From Bacteroides sp. 519 (GTDB taxonomy: Bacteria > Bacteroidota > Bacteroidia > Bacteroidales > Bacteroidaceae): a DNA stretch of 64,000 nt. The stretch is taken from contig NZ_QVMJ01000007.1 of assembly GCF_010500955.1 (NCBI RefSeq), positions 248,001 to 312,000 on the forward strand. The letters run 5' to 3'. Position numbers and translations under genes: made by a program. The notes beneath the pieces are model-generated. The model made no database searches. It worked only from the letters and a program-made list of their open reading frames with translations, and was not told the origin of the DNA. Positions 52,863-62,782 of the stretch are shown in pieces. Positions within the stretch are counted from its first letter, which is position 1; every line of letters starts with the position of its first letter.

Positions 52863-53078
52863 TGTTTTGTTTGAATGGTTTTTAAACTTTAATTATTAGT
52901 TGTAAACTGGGAGCAAATATAAGAAAAGTTAAGAGAGTTAATAATGGTTATAAAGTTAATAATGGTTTATAAGGATGAATCATTTAACCTACATTATTCA
53001 TACTCGTTTAGTTCGAGGCTTTTTGAACTAAAATAAAAACACAGAGTCACAGAAACACGCTTTATTTTGAGCTTTGAC
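52863..53078. other. gene-free stretch with a solo element end
   Basis: It holds the manA promoter, a direct repeat of GTTAATAATGGTT-like words, TTAACCTACATTATTCATAC near 52985 (the terminal motif of the MITE-like elements, without a visible partner), and a TAGTTC...GAACTA hairpin just after it. No coding frame is credible. Confidence 0.6.
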
Positions 53079-53304
53079 AGTCCATACTTCTACGCAAGCT
53101 ATATAGCATTGGTGTTCCGGTCTATATAGATGAGTGCCTTCGATCTATATAGCATTGACCCCTCGATCTATATAGAAAGATATTTGAACAGCACTTTTAT
53201 CCCGGTAGGATAAAGCTTTTCTCCTACCGGGATAAAGCGTTCATCCTACCGGGAGAAACCGTTTATCCTACCGGGAGAAAGGCTTCATGCTACCGGGATG
53301 AAAG
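53079..53304 (-). repeat. composite 22-bp / 23-bp unit array, copy 2 (inverted)
   Basis: CTATATAG occurs at 53099, 53122, 53145 and 53168 with an exact 23-bp period. Then come CCCGGTAG at 53201 and CTACCGGG at 53224, 53246, 53268 and 53290 with a 22-bp period. Read on the minus strand it has the same order, the same inverted last unit and similar ends as copy 1 at 30255-30513, but one CTATATAG unit fewer. Confidence 0.9.
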
Positions 53305-53706
53305 AGTTTAATACTGCGATTCAAAGTATGGACAACACAGGTTAAACAGAGTACGAACTAATTGTTATCATATTGAATTTTTATAACTACCTGATCTTTA
53401 GCGACTAACAAAAATATCTTAGTGATAGCAGTGGTAGATATGTTTTACTATCACTACATCTATCACTAAATTAATTAACTGTTTATCAGATTGTTACAAC
53501 TGCTAGTGAAAGCAGTGATAGCAAAATGACCAAAAAACATTTTCTGAGGAATAGTTGGGTATATACAACACTATGTTTTATACACAATGCTTGGTAGTCC
53601 AACCACCCCGGCCTAAAGGCCACCCCTCCTTAGCCAAGGAGGGGAATTCCATGCGGCATCTACTTTCAAAACAAACCGGATAAACTATTTTATGAAATAG
53701 AATGGC
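53305..53706. repeat. gene-free stretch with AGTGATAG and CCTCCTT foldbacks
   Basis: TTAGTGATAG (53419-53428) pairs with CTATCACTAA (53460-53469), and more AGTGATAGCAG words follow near 53505. CCCCTCCTT/AAGGAGGGG forms a hairpin at about 53625-53645, followed at once by AATTCCATGCGGCATCTAC, the common apex core. It precedes the fimbrial operon's last stop codon. No gene is seen. Confidence 0.7.
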
Positions 53707-55734
53707 TTAATAATTCCAAGGGGAATTGTTCTTAATACAACGAACGGTATATGTAGTCGCAAATTTACCATATACCCCTGTACATGCTAATTTTTTGGCT
53801 GAGGGATCTTCTCCAATAGTATATGTCCCACCAATAGAAGTACTGCGAACTGACGCTGTTAAATAATTTATATCGGCGGAAACTAACTCACCCAAGGTAT
53901 TGCGGTAGCCACCACGTGGGAAAAACACCTCATAACCTTCGTAACCCAGTAAGTAACCTGCATAGATTTTTTTTAAGCCTTTATTATTGGTTGCATTCTC
54001 AACTTTTGGATCAACTATCTTTTCCTGATATTCGCCAGCCAGTTTCATAACTTCATTATATGTTGGTAATCGCCAACCACTACCTAGTTTTTTGCAAATA
54101 TCTCCTATGTCTCTTTTGTCTATATATCCATTAGTACCGAATTGCGCTTTGTCAAAGCGGTATCTTTTTGTAGAGTTAGATTTCAATTCGTCAAGTGTAC
54201 CTGATGGGATTGCACCTCCATTTTTAGCATCCGTCGTGTAAAAATCCCATGTTGGGTTACTAACATTAGAATAATTGTACTTATTTCCTGATGCGCTCCA
54301 TAAAGCTACAGTTTTTAGAAAAGTGGCGTTTTTATTATTGTCCCCTGGTAGTATTGGGTCTGTAGCTACCAATGATAACAACCGAAAGAACACTCCTTGA
54401 TGTTCTTTTACATTCATGATTGCAAGGTTACTACCATTAAGCACTATATTAGATTTGGCAAACCTTGGGGCGATTGTCCAACGTTGTTTAATAGGCATCG
54501 CACCGGCTGGCTTCCATTCTTTTTTATATGGATCCCAATATTCGAATACTATATTTCTATTTCCATCGTGTTCTATGATATTGTCATACTCGCTTTCTTT
54601 CCATCTTTCTCCAGTATTAACCGGGAGGATAACATCGTTAAATACAATTTCACTGTTTATCACCTGTTGGTTGGTTGGGTATTTTTTTTCAGCATAAATA
54701 TCATTAGTATCAGCATCTCTAATTCGTACTTTTATATCACCTGAATTAAAAGTACCCGATATTGTAAATCTTATATTGCTGTAAGTATGCGGGTTCAACA
54801 TCTGCCTCGGAAACGTATTCGCTTTCTTAGAGAGGTTAGTAACTCTATATCTACCGTCAATTATGTTTCCGCGATACAATTCTAAGTTATACACTACCTT
54901 CTTCCCCATTCCCCATGCTCCATATCCCTTTAGCGGGATATCCTCGATTTTACCATCGGTAAATGTAACCCGTATTTTTGCTGCATCGGTTAATGTTTGG
55001 GGTATCATCATCAGATGTCCATTAGATTGGGTAGTTACAGAGGTAGTTCCAGTAATATTAATGGGATAATATGTAGTAGTTGTAGCACTACCCAAGCTCC
55101 ATGCGTGTGTATTCAAATTTAATGTACCGGTTACCTTAACACCGGTAAGCGCTATAGTCTTTATTGCTACATCCGAGCTCACTTTGACACTTACCGCTGT
55201 TAGTGCATGCTTCATTACAAAATCTACTTCAGTATTACTTTGAGATGGTATTAGGTCTTTTCTTGGTGTAGCCACCATCAAATCGGGCTGGTTGGCAACA
55301 GTGGTTGGTACAGTATATGTAACAGTTGGAATGGTATTCGTCGTACTGGCTGTTAGCCCATTTCCAGTGGCTGCATAAGGCGAATATGCAAAAAATGTAT
55401 GTTTATTGTTAGCTGTTATTCCATTGCTGTGATTCCATACTTGTTGGGTGCTAAAACTCCAATTATTATTACTGGAACCCACAGTGGTGTTCGTACTTCT
55501 TTGGTTTATAAAATGATAGCTGGTTTGTGTAGTCCAGTTAGTGGTTCCTGTGTATATACAATACACTCCTAAAGTAGGTATCCTATTTGCATTTTCAATA
55601 AGAGTACCTCTTGTTTTTGCGTCTTCATCCCAGCTTGCCGTAATGTTGATATATTGGTTTGTTGGCAATGCCGGTTCTTCGCGATTACAACCAGTTAGTA
55701 AAACTGTAATTAATATGTATATTATACGTTTCAT
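53707..55734 (-). CDS. fimbrillin-family lipoprotein with C-terminal paralogous-repeat domain
   Basis: At 675 residues this is the longest subunit of the cluster and the last gene of the operon. The lipoprotein signal ends at Cys16 (LLTGCNRE). The first half is a Mfa-like fimbrillin (ASWDEDAKTRGT, HTFFAYSPYA, VDFVMKHALTAVSVKV, GYGAWGMGKKVVYNLEL). The second half contains KLGSGWRLPTYNEVMKLAGE and ends in YTVRCIKNN, like the FISUMP-type domain of Bacteroidota surface proteins. The size, added binding-like domain and terminal position suggest a tip adhesin. It starts 17 bases after the preceding gene's stop. Confidence 0.8.
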   Translation of the reverse strand: MKRIIYILITVLLTGCNREEPALPTNQYINITASWDEDAKTRGTLIENANRIPTLGVYCIYTGTTNWTTQTSYHFINQRSTNTTVGSSNNNWSFSTQQVWNHSNGITANNKHTFFAYSPYAATGNGLTASTTNTIPTVTYTVPTTVANQPDLMVATPRKDLIPSQSNTEVDFVMKHALTAVSVKVSSDVAIKTIALTGVKVTGTLNLNTHAWSLGSATTTTYYPINITGTTSVTTQSNGHLMMIPQTLTDAAKIRVTFTDGKIEDIPLKGYGAWGMGKKVVYNLELYRGNIIDGRYRVTNLSKKANTFPRQMLNPHTYSNIRFTISGTFNSGDIKVRIRDADTNDIYAEKKYPTNQQVINSEIVFNDVILPVNTGERWKESEYDNIIEHDGNRNIVFEYWDPYKKEWKPAGAMPIKQRWTIAPRFAKSNIVLNGSNLAIMNVKEHQGVFFRLLSLVATDPILPGDNNKNATFLKTVALWSASGNKYNYSNVSNPTWDFYTTDAKNGGAIPSGTLDELKSNSTKRYRFDKAQFGTNGYIDKRDIGDICKKLGSGWRLPTYNEVMKLAGEYQEKIVDPKVENATNNKGLKKIYAGYLLGYEGYEVFFPRGGYRNTLGELVSADINYLTASVRSTSIGGTYTIGEDPSAKKLACTGVYGKFATTYTVRCIKNNSPWNY

Positions 55735-55751
55735 TTCTTGTTTTTTAGGGG

Positions 55752-56783
55752 TTAAGGTTTAACAATTATAGGCGGAATAGTAACAGAGGTACTACCCCAG
55801 GCTGCTAAAGTTACAGTATCTACTTTTAGCAACAGTTTTTGGGCATCAAAAATCATGTTATACACATAATATTGTCCCATTTTCCATGCGTTTACCGAGG
55901 TGGTAGGCAATTGTATGTTGCTGTATACCAACTCTTTGTTTCCTTGGGCTGTTGCCATTCTTATTTTTACGGTTAAACGTACATTAACAACATTAGTTAT
56001 AGGCATTAACAAGAAAGCATCATTGTTATCATTAGTGAAAATACTTGCCTGAGCTGCATTTATACCCGTTCTGGCAGTGTAATCTGTTCCACCTGTATAT
56101 GTAGTGGTTCCGGTAGTGGTTGATGTCCACTGCGGATTGCTCGAAGCAGGCACAGTTAAATTTCCTTTGGTGTTTACATTGTTAAAGCTAACACTTGTTA
56201 TGGTAATACCAGTTGTAATGTTACCTGTATTATTGATCACTTGGCAATTCAATCCTACACGACTCAAAGCATGATTGAATTCCAGAGGTACATCAGCACG
56301 ATAAACAGGCGAGGTATTACGAGCATACAGCAAGTCGGGCGTTGCATTACCTACCGAATAATTTTGCAGTTCTATGGACGATGCAGTAGTTGATTGAGCA
56401 AATGTTACCCCCGCTGTATACGGACAAAAAGCATAAGCATGTATACTGTTTGTGCTACTAAAAGGCCAGTAATAATTACCGGAATAAGTAATATTACTGC
56501 TAGCCCCTACAGTACCTTTAACATTGTTCATTTGTGGGGCTATTGTTCCGTTTTTCACAGTATAAGTAAACAAATGTACACTGGTACCAGCTGCCAGTGT
56601 AGGGCTGGTATGTGGTGTTTGCTTCCTGGTGGAAGTTTCATCATACCCGCCTATTTCTTCCACCAACAATCGAACAGGCACTTCTTCCTCTACCGGGTCA
56701 ATCTCCGGCCCGTCTGTTTTCGAACAAGATACGAGCAACATAATTGTCAACATTGGTATGATTGTATATATCTGTTTCATCAT
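55752..56783 (-). CDS. fimbrillin-family lipoprotein
   Basis: This 343-residue subunit has a lipoprotein signal ending at Cys20 (MLLVSCSKT) and a two-domain fimbrillin layout. Typical segments are TSVHLFTYTV, WPFSSTNSIHAYAFCPYTAG, PLEFNHALSRVGLNCQV and NAWKMGQYYVYNMIFDAQ. In this family a protease removes the N-terminal strand, and subunits join by strand exchange. It is one of four similar accessory subunits in a row. Threonine and serine are strongly enriched. It starts 11 bases after the next upstream gene. Confidence 0.82.
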   Translation of the reverse strand: MMKQIYTIIPMLTIMLLVSCSKTDGPEIDPVEEEVPVRLLVEEIGGYDETSTRKQTPHTSPTLAAGTSVHLFTYTVKNGTIAPQMNNVKGTVGASSNITYSGNYYWPFSSTNSIHAYAFCPYTAGVTFAQSTTASSIELQNYSVGNATPDLLYARNTSPVYRADVPLEFNHALSRVGLNCQVINNTGNITTGITITSVSFNNVNTKGNLTVPASSNPQWTSTTTGTTTYTGGTDYTARTGINAAQASIFTNDNNDAFLLMPITNVVNVRLTVKIRMATAQGNKELVYSNIQLPTTSVNAWKMGQYYVYNMIFDAQKLLLKVDTVTLAAWGSTSVTIPPIIVKP

Positions 56784-56794
56784 TTTGAGTGGTT

Positions 56795-57793
56795 TTAATT
56801 AATAGCAACGTTGCCGGCAGGTGTAGATGCAGGCCAAGGATTAACTGTTATTCCTGCAAATACAATTTTATCAGGAGCAACCTTAACCACGTAATTGATC
56901 CATTGCCCCATTCCCCATGCGGTGGTTGTGGGCACTGATGCCTTTTTCAGAACATTACCTTCCAACCTAACTTCCAGTTCAACCGAAGCTAACTCGGCAG
57001 TTGTATGCGGAAGCAAGAAAAAATTATCGTTAGTTCCAATATGTTCAGGCACAGGCGTATCACCGTCAAGCGATATCGCAGAAGTGTAAGTCAATGTTGG
57101 GTTGTTCATATTACTTGTTTTTGTCCAAACTAACTTGCTCTCCATCTCTGCAGTAGTGTCGGTTAAGCCCGTTGTGCCCGATGCAGATGTAGCTGTAGCT
57201 TCACATTTTACCCCTTTAAGGGTAACGCCCTCTACCTTTGTATCTTTATACCCCATAAATTGGAAAGTTATACGGGTAAGCACATGATGAAACACCATAC
57301 TAAGTTTGGGTGGGTTTTCACGATCTACAGGTCCATTCACTATCAAAGAGGCATATAACAGGTCGTGTTGATTATCGGCATCTACAGTAAGCGTGGGCAT
57401 AGTGAACTGCAAATTACTTATATTAAGAAGCGATGGGGTTACAGGCCACCAATGCTCTCCGGTTGTTCCATTATGAAATGCCACAAACCGGAAGTCTGCA
57501 GCCGATGGCCATGTATAGGGTGTTTTCAGAATGGACGATGAAATTGTAGCCTCATATCCATCAATAAATGGAGTTGAGCCACCTTTATACATTCCATATA
57601 GCCCCATGTTGCCTATAAAAACCTCATCGTTTGTATCAACCCAATTCGATGATGATCGTGTTTGTTCGCTTCTCAAGGCGAATTTTAATCCTCCGAATTC
57701 GATATAGTTTGGAGCATCTATATTTTTCTCACACGAACTAAAGCAAAACGCTACTGTTATAAAAAATCCGTATATATATCTTATTCGTTTCAT
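56795..57793 (-). CDS. fimbrillin-family lipoprotein
   Basis: This 332-residue subunit has a lipoprotein signal ending at Cys21 (AFCFSSCEKN). FKFALRSEQTRSS-like sequence near the N-terminus (here LKFALRSEQTRSSSNW) contains a likely arginine processing site. Later segments SMVFHHVLTRITFQFMGY and TTAWGMGQWINYVVKV match the fimbrillin core and C-terminal strands. It probably forms part of the accessory or tip complex rather than the shaft, as it is preceded by the Mfa1-like gene and the FimB-like gene. Gaps on both sides are about a dozen bases. Confidence 0.82.
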   Translation of the reverse strand: MKRIRYIYGFFITVAFCFSSCEKNIDAPNYIEFGGLKFALRSEQTRSSSNWVDTNDEVFIGNMGLYGMYKGGSTPFIDGYEATISSSILKTPYTWPSAADFRFVAFHNGTTGEHWWPVTPSLLNISNLQFTMPTLTVDADNQHDLLYASLIVNGPVDRENPPKLSMVFHHVLTRITFQFMGYKDTKVEGVTLKGVKCEATATSASGTTGLTDTTAEMESKLVWTKTSNMNNPTLTYTSAISLDGDTPVPEHIGTNDNFFLLPHTTAELASVELEVRLEGNVLKKASVPTTTAWGMGQWINYVVKVAPDKIVFAGITVNPWPASTPAGNVAIN

Positions 57794-57805
57794 ATTAAAA
57801 AATTC

Positions 57806-58921
57806 TTAGTGTACCTCCAAGGGCACATTTACCTTATTCCATCCTTTTACTTTCACAGCTTCTACTTCAATGTAGTTGGGGTTGATGGTAAATCTGTAGT
57901 TTACCCACTTACCCGACTCCCAACTTTCTTTGTCTTTCAGGGGTTGTTTCCATTCTATGTCTTCACCGTTACTAGCAGTGGCATAAGTTTGCCCTACTCT
58001 GAATTTAATATACAATACGGAATTATTACTTTCAAACTCTGTAGTTGAATGCGGAAGCATAAACAAGCTGTTGTTTTTGTTTTGCGTTATCGTTTGATGC
58101 GCTCCCTCTGTTGTAAAGTACTCATCTGTGTCGAAATTTGTTTTAGTGATTTCAACCCCGGTTGTGGGTTGTACTGTATAGTTACTGGGGCTTGTACGGG
58201 TACTCCATTCGAAAATTTTTGAATTGTTTGTTTTTCCGGTAGCGGTACCAAATACTTGTCTGATACCAATCTCTGTCACATATACTTTGTCATTATTCAA
58301 AAAACCGGTTTCCGCTTTTCTTACCTCAAAAGTTACACGCGACAATAAGTGTTCAAAGGTAAAACTAACTTTTCCTTTATTAAAATTACCAGCTACGGTG
58401 GTTCGGCTCCCTGTGCCAATATAAGCAAAGAGCAAATCTTTTTGATTGGTGACATCAGGCAGTGTATAAGTACCAAAATTATATTCCGCGTTTGCATTAA
58501 ACGTTGGTACCGTAGTTATACCTGTAAAAACACCCTCGAAAGCACTTGGCGGTGCATAAGCATGTAGAATTAAACTACCATCATTCACCGGCCATCGTTT
58601 ATCATAATGAGTGCCGCTATCTGCATAGACAGCTCTTCCACCAGCAGTTTCTACTTTTAGTAACGGTGTATCGTAATAACTGGTCGGTGTTGTTCCGGTA
58701 TTGGTTTCTACAGCTAGCAATCTGAAGTTTCCTACATAATCGATGTCTGTGGTTGTTTGATTTTCAGGCTCCCCTCTTGTTACTTCTGCCCCTGTTATAC
58801 TTGGAATCAGTTGAATGGTACCCGGGTCTACATTCTTTTCCTGTACTTCCTCGTTATCATCCGAGCAAGCTATAAAAGCGACAGTTAACAAGAGAGCAAA
58901 TACTAAATTCAGTTGTTTCAT
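57806..58921 (-). CDS. fimbrillin-family lipoprotein
   Basis: This 371-residue subunit has a lipoprotein signal ending at Cys19 (TVAFIACSDD). The N-terminal strand region includes TGAEVTRGEPENQ, with a candidate arginine cleavage site. KVSFTFEHLLSRVTFEVRKA and ESGKWVNYRFTINPNYIEV are the family's recurrent motifs, with WKQPLKDKESWESG close to the end. It resembles its two downstream neighbours, which suggests tandem duplication followed by divergence. It begins 22 bases after the preceding gene. Confidence 0.82.
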   Translation of the reverse strand: MKQLNLVFALLLTVAFIACSDDNEEVQEKNVDPGTIQLIPSITGAEVTRGEPENQTTTDIDYVGNFRLLAVETNTGTTPTSYYDTPLLKVETAGGRAVYADSGTHYDKRWPVNDGSLILHAYAPPSAFEGVFTGITTVPTFNANAEYNFGTYTLPDVTNQKDLLFAYIGTGSRTTVAGNFNKGKVSFTFEHLLSRVTFEVRKAETGFLNNDKVYVTEIGIRQVFGTATGKTNNSKIFEWSTRTSPSNYTVQPTTGVEITKTNFDTDEYFTTEGAHQTITQNKNNSLFMLPHSTTEFESNNSVLYIKFRVGQTYATASNGEDIEWKQPLKDKESWESGKWVNYRFTINPNYIEVEAVKVKGWNKVNVPLEVH

Positions 58922-58943
58922 AACTCTTATTATTTTATTGTTT

Positions 58944-60065
58944 TTAATCTTCTAGTTCCACATCTTTTTTATTATACCATCCGCTCACTTTAATGGAATT
59001 AAGTATTATATTGAACTCCTTAATTATTCCAGTAAGTTCTAAACGTGTATTGTGTGGAAGAGTATAGTTATAAGGTTCACCTGGTAAAGGTTTTTGAGGT
59101 GGATCGTAATATTCGGTATATGTTGTATTAGGAGTGTTGATACCTAAACTAATACCTTCTTCAGTAAAAATAGGATCGGTGTAGGTCACCCGTAAATCAA
59201 TTGCTTTTGCTTCGTCCGACTTATCGGAAAATATTATCGATGGAATAATAATATGTGTTTGTTTCCATGTCCAAACATTTTTACCCTCATCACTTATACT
59301 AACATTCCATACTTCAGTATTATCGCTAAAATCGACTATGGTTCTTGGCGGTATTCTGGTATCGGTGTAATTTATGTCCGATCCATTATTTGCTTTTTCA
59401 AATAGGGGAACATGTTTTGGCAAGTTGCATACATTCAGATATTTCAGAAAGTTTTTTTTCTCTTCTATTTCTGTTTGAAGCGTTAAATCAAGTCGTACCC
59501 CAAGTCTTTCTAATGTTGCCTGTATTGGCCCCGAAATGAGCGCTCCCTGATTAATAGAATGTGCAGCTGTGGCTGTTATTCGTACATTTTTTATCATAGT
59601 TGTCATTGGGATGGGTTTATCTTTATGAAATGCATCAGCCGAAAAACTCATATCATCCAACTCGCTCATCGTATTCGACTCCGTTAACGCAGCAAGCCTA
59701 TCTAATCGTGTTTGATCCGGATCACTCTTTTCGTTGGCTATAAACACAAAATGATATATTGTATCAAGTTTCATTCTGAAAGCCACTTTAGCTACCAGTT
59801 TTTTAGAACCATTTTCAGTAAGGATACTATCCTGAAATGCTATTCTGAAAAGTTTGTTGTACACACATTTCTCTGTTGGCGGATCGAAAGCCAGTATACG
59901 TACCCATTTTATAGTATCATCAGGATTAATTTTAATATCGTTACTTCGGCTTTCAATATTGAACAAAATTTCCTGTTCTTCGTTTGTCCTGTTTTCTTTT
60001 TCGTAGTGCTCGCAAGCAGAAAGAAAAAAGAGAATTGGCAGTATATATATAAATATTGATTTCAT
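58944..60065 (-). CDS. fimbrial accessory lipoprotein
   Basis: This 373-residue lipoprotein (Cys18, FFLSACEHY) has looser similarity to fimbrillins. The segment IKWVRILAFDPPTEKCVYNKLF reads like the first domain of Mfa1/FimA-type subunits. TYHFVFIANE-like sequence (here IYHFVFIANEKSD) and the last strand ILNSIKVSGWYNKKDVELED support a fimbrial role. It lies directly after the FimB-like anchor gene and before the three similar subunits. I could not assign it to a named component. Confidence 0.7.
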   Translation of the reverse strand: MKSIFIYILPILFFLSACEHYEKENRTNEEQEILFNIESRSNDIKINPDDTIKWVRILAFDPPTEKCVYNKLFRIAFQDSILTENGSKKLVAKVAFRMKLDTIYHFVFIANEKSDPDQTRLDRLAALTESNTMSELDDMSFSADAFHKDKPIPMTTMIKNVRITATAAHSINQGALISGPIQATLERLGVRLDLTLQTEIEEKKNFLKYLNVCNLPKHVPLFEKANNGSDINYTDTRIPPRTIVDFSDNTEVWNVSISDEGKNVWTWKQTHIIIPSIIFSDKSDEAKAIDLRVTYTDPIFTEEGISLGINTPNTTYTEYYDPPQKPLPGEPYNYTLPHNTRLELTGIIKEFNIILNSIKVSGWYNKKDVELED

Positions 60066-60080
60066 TGCGGAAAGAATTAA

Positions 60081-61118
60081 TTAGGGTCGTACTTCCAGAT
60101 TGGCTTCCACTCGTATCAGATACCAGTTATCAACAATAATTTCAACATGACACCAGGTATCGAAGCGGTCTTTCTCAAACACAAATTGCAATTTGTAGTC
60201 GCAAAACCGTTCAAGCATAAAGTCGTTATAGTATTTGGGGTTCTGCATAATGAGTGGGGTAAGCGGTTCACTGATCAATACTTTATCATTCTTTCCCGGC
60301 TCTTTCAACACAATAGTTAATTCAAGCTCATCGGCTTCCCATATACGTTGTGTTTGCAAAAACGAGCTAAATGTGTGATAATACAGATTTTCGTGTACTC
60401 CACGAATTTCGGTAGATTCGTCTGAATTGTATTGATGATAGGTATACACGGGCTGCTCATTTGGGCACCGGTTAAAGAAACTTGAAATGCCGTTTTTACC
60501 CGATATGTAGGTTTCCACTTTCGACCCTTCGGGAAGTTGACGGTCAAAAAAGGCGTCTACCTGTATGTTGTTGGTGTTTTTTGCAAAATTCAAATAGTAT
60601 TTTTCACGAGGTGGATTGGCACCAATGGTTATTGTTAATGGTTTGTTTCCATGCTCGGTATCTGATTTCCGATCTTCATAAGCATAATACAATGCTGATT
60701 GTATTTTTTTTTGTATTTCTTGTTCACCGTTGCAAATTATACGGTTGGCGGCCGAAGGAAAATTGTTTATTTCTTCGTTAACATATTCAGGGCTTGCATT
60801 CATCCAAGCCACGAAAGTATAGGTACCCGCATCCAGAATAAGGTTGTATTCGTAATCCGTTTGCCGCAGGTCGTCGGCATAGAGACGTTCCATACGAAAA
60901 CATTCGTCCGTGTTTTTATAGATATATAAGTCGATACTGTCAACTACTTCTGCTATAAGATCTTGGTGATCGGCATTTATGTTGTATAAGAATTTAAGGG
61001 TAAGTTGTTGCTTGCCTGCTGGAACTTCATCACAGTTCAAATTGCCTTCGCCCAAGCAACTGCTTAGCAAAATAGAAAATAATAATAGAAAGGTATGGTT
61101 AAAAACTGTGCGTGTCAT
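60081..61118 (-). CDS. FimB/Mfa2-type fimbrial anchor lipoprotein
   Basis: The start at 61118 (MTRTVFNHTFLLLFSILLSSC, Cys21) gives a clean lipoprotein signal and 345 residues. The longer in-frame reading to 61193 would translate the foldback and is rejected. The family pattern is clear: IDLYIYKNTDECFRMERLY, YNLILDAGTYTFVAWMN and the ending KDRFDTWCHVEIIVDNWYLI. Mfa2/FimB proteins sit at the fimbrial base, anchor it in the outer membrane and limit its length. It follows the Mfa1-like major subunit, as in Porphyromonas. Confidence 0.88.
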   Translation of the reverse strand: MTRTVFNHTFLLLFSILLSSCLGEGNLNCDEVPAGKQQLTLKFLYNINADHQDLIAEVVDSIDLYIYKNTDECFRMERLYADDLRQTDYEYNLILDAGTYTFVAWMNASPEYVNEEINNFPSAANRIICNGEQEIQKKIQSALYYAYEDRKSDTEHGNKPLTITIGANPPREKYYLNFAKNTNNIQVDAFFDRQLPEGSKVETYISGKNGISSFFNRCPNEQPVYTYHQYNSDESTEIRGVHENLYYHTFSSFLQTQRIWEADELELTIVLKEPGKNDKVLISEPLTPLIMQNPKYYNDFMLERFCDYKLQFVFEKDRFDTWCHVEIIVDNWYLIRVEANLEVRP

Positions 61119-61142
61119 AATGCTTTGTTTTTTTAAGTTTTT

Positions 61143-61207
61143 AGTTAAGAATTCTGAGTTAAGAGTTCCGGGTTTAAATAACCCAAAACTCAAAACTCAA
61201 AATTTCA
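61143..61207. repeat. GAGTT-word foldback between the mfa1-like and mfa2-like genes
   Basis: AGTTAAGAATTCTGAG and AGAGTTCCGGGTT on the left align with the reverse complement of CCCAAAACTCAAAACTC and AATTTCAAACT on the right. The perfect centre is GGGTTTAAATAACCC. In the minus-strand operon it would fold between major subunit and anchor and could set their ratio by partial termination or RNA processing. Confidence 0.8.
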
Positions 61208-61213
61208 AACTAA

Positions 61214-62719
61214 TTAGCGTGGTTCAAGTGGTCCTCCTTGTCTAACACGTGTCCAGTCTTTTACAACCAAATTCACGTGCAAATATGTGTCTTTTTTCGG
61301 ATCAAGTGGATCTGGCTCTTCTGTATCAATATCACCACCCGGGCTAGAATATCCACAAGCCAATACTTTATTGATAGTTAACTCATAGTAATGGTTACGA
61401 ACAATATCATAGCGCTCTGTGATTTCTTTCAGCTCATCATAAAGCGGAATAATGTAATAACAATAACAATTTTTATATTCCTCTATTACATATTCGCCGT
61501 CCAGTAAGCCAAGTTCATTTTTTGCTACATCATCTGCATCATTAGCATCCAAGAAAAATCTATTATCATAATAATCTTCTCTTAGTTTATTGTTACGGAT
61601 ACGATAGAAATCGTATGTGCCAACAGCAGCAGCATTATCACTTTCAGTAGTAGCACCGGAAAGCACAACCTTATCCGGATTAAATTGAGCTTTCACAGAT
61701 ACAATAGTTGCATTTCCATAAGTAGGTTCTGCATTTGTATTTTCCACCGCGTAAGAATATTCACCGCCTTTAGCTGAAATTATACTACCACCTTTTTTAG
61801 TAAATGGAGTTTTATAAGTTAAAGCAGTAGCATCGTGCAGGTCGGGCCAGTAATTGGTTGGTTGTGTTTCATCTACAGGATATGCGGTATGATAAGGAGA
61901 TTGAAATAAGTTTGCTCCTCCAAAATTAGGAAAGAAGTGCATTGCATTTGGGTTGTTGGTTACAACATATTCAATACTTTCTGGTTTTATCAAACCTTTT
62001 GCATCAACATGTAAAAGAGTTCCATCATCTTGCAAACCAACAGATGTATCAACTTTAGCAACACCACGGCCAATACGAATTGTAACATAATTGAGTTTAG
62101 GATTAGATAATTTCCCATCTGCTACAATCTGATCGTAAGTGGCTAGTTTCAACTCTTTTGTAGTATATTCTATCTGCTTATAGTCCTGATTAAGATCCAT
62201 TTCAACACCACTTGTCATGAAGAAATTACCTTTTTTACCAGCTTTGTTTACTGATGCCTGATCAACAAATTCCCCAAATGAAGATGCATTTATTCCATTG
62301 ATAACCTGATTCAAATTATCAAGATGTTTGCCTATCAAATCGGTAAGAGCAAATGTTGCAGCCGATGGTACATTGGCTACAGCAATAAAATAATATGTAC
62401 CCGTTGTAGCTTTGTAAATGTTTTGTTTTTTAGTTGTACCATCTGCCTCATAAGGTTCGAAGGTAAACACTTTAGTAATAACCTTGTTAGAGTTCAACAT
62501 AAAAACAGCTGCGCTGTTTATTGTTGTTTCTACATCTTCTGCTGGTGCTTCAGGATACAGGGCACGAGTAGAAGAGTTATCCTGTAGCAGATCAAACTGT
62601 ACATAGGTTTCTTCACCTACTTCTTCCGGCAAATTTACATTGCCTTCATTGTCTGAACAACTTGCAAATCCTAAAGAAATTGCAGCTGCCATCATTGCAT
62701 ACTTAAAATTCATTTTCAT
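61214..62719 (-). CDS. Mfa1-type major fimbrial subunit
   Basis: This 501-residue lipoprotein (Cys21 if the first ATG is used; an ATG two codons on is equally possible) is the probable shaft subunit. An early basic site, DNSSTRALYPEAP, is where an arginine-specific protease would cut to free the donor-strand groove. INSAAVFMLNSNKVITKVF and TTGTYYFIAVANVPSA are typical of the first domain. The C-terminal Mfa1 domain reads YCYYIIPLYDELKEITERYDIVRNHYYELTINKV and ends with HVNLVVKDWTRV. Its position before the FimB-like gene matches known mfa operons. Confidence 0.9.
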   Translation of the reverse strand: MKMNFKYAMMAAAISLGFASCSDNEGNVNLPEEVGEETYVQFDLLQDNSSTRALYPEAPAEDVETTINSAAVFMLNSNKVITKVFTFEPYEADGTTKKQNIYKATTGTYYFIAVANVPSAATFALTDLIGKHLDNLNQVINGINASSFGEFVDQASVNKAGKKGNFFMTSGVEMDLNQDYKQIEYTTKELKLATYDQIVADGKLSNPKLNYVTIRIGRGVAKVDTSVGLQDDGTLLHVDAKGLIKPESIEYVVTNNPNAMHFFPNFGGANLFQSPYHTAYPVDETQPTNYWPDLHDATALTYKTPFTKKGGSIISAKGGEYSYAVENTNAEPTYGNATIVSVKAQFNPDKVVLSGATTESDNAAAVGTYDFYRIRNNKLREDYYDNRFFLDANDADDVAKNELGLLDGEYVIEEYKNCYCYYIIPLYDELKEITERYDIVRNHYYELTINKVLACGYSSPGGDIDTEEPDPLDPKKDTYLHVNLVVKDWTRVRQGGPLEPR

Positions 62720-62782
62720 TTTTTTTGTTTATTGGTTAATAAATAATATTGGGTTTCCCCGATTGTTAATTCAATTTGTTTT

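Noticed and set aside
61119..61193. Longer N-terminus for the FimB-like protein
   Set aside because: The extra residues come from the GAGTT foldback and would bury the clear lipoprotein signal that starts at 61118.
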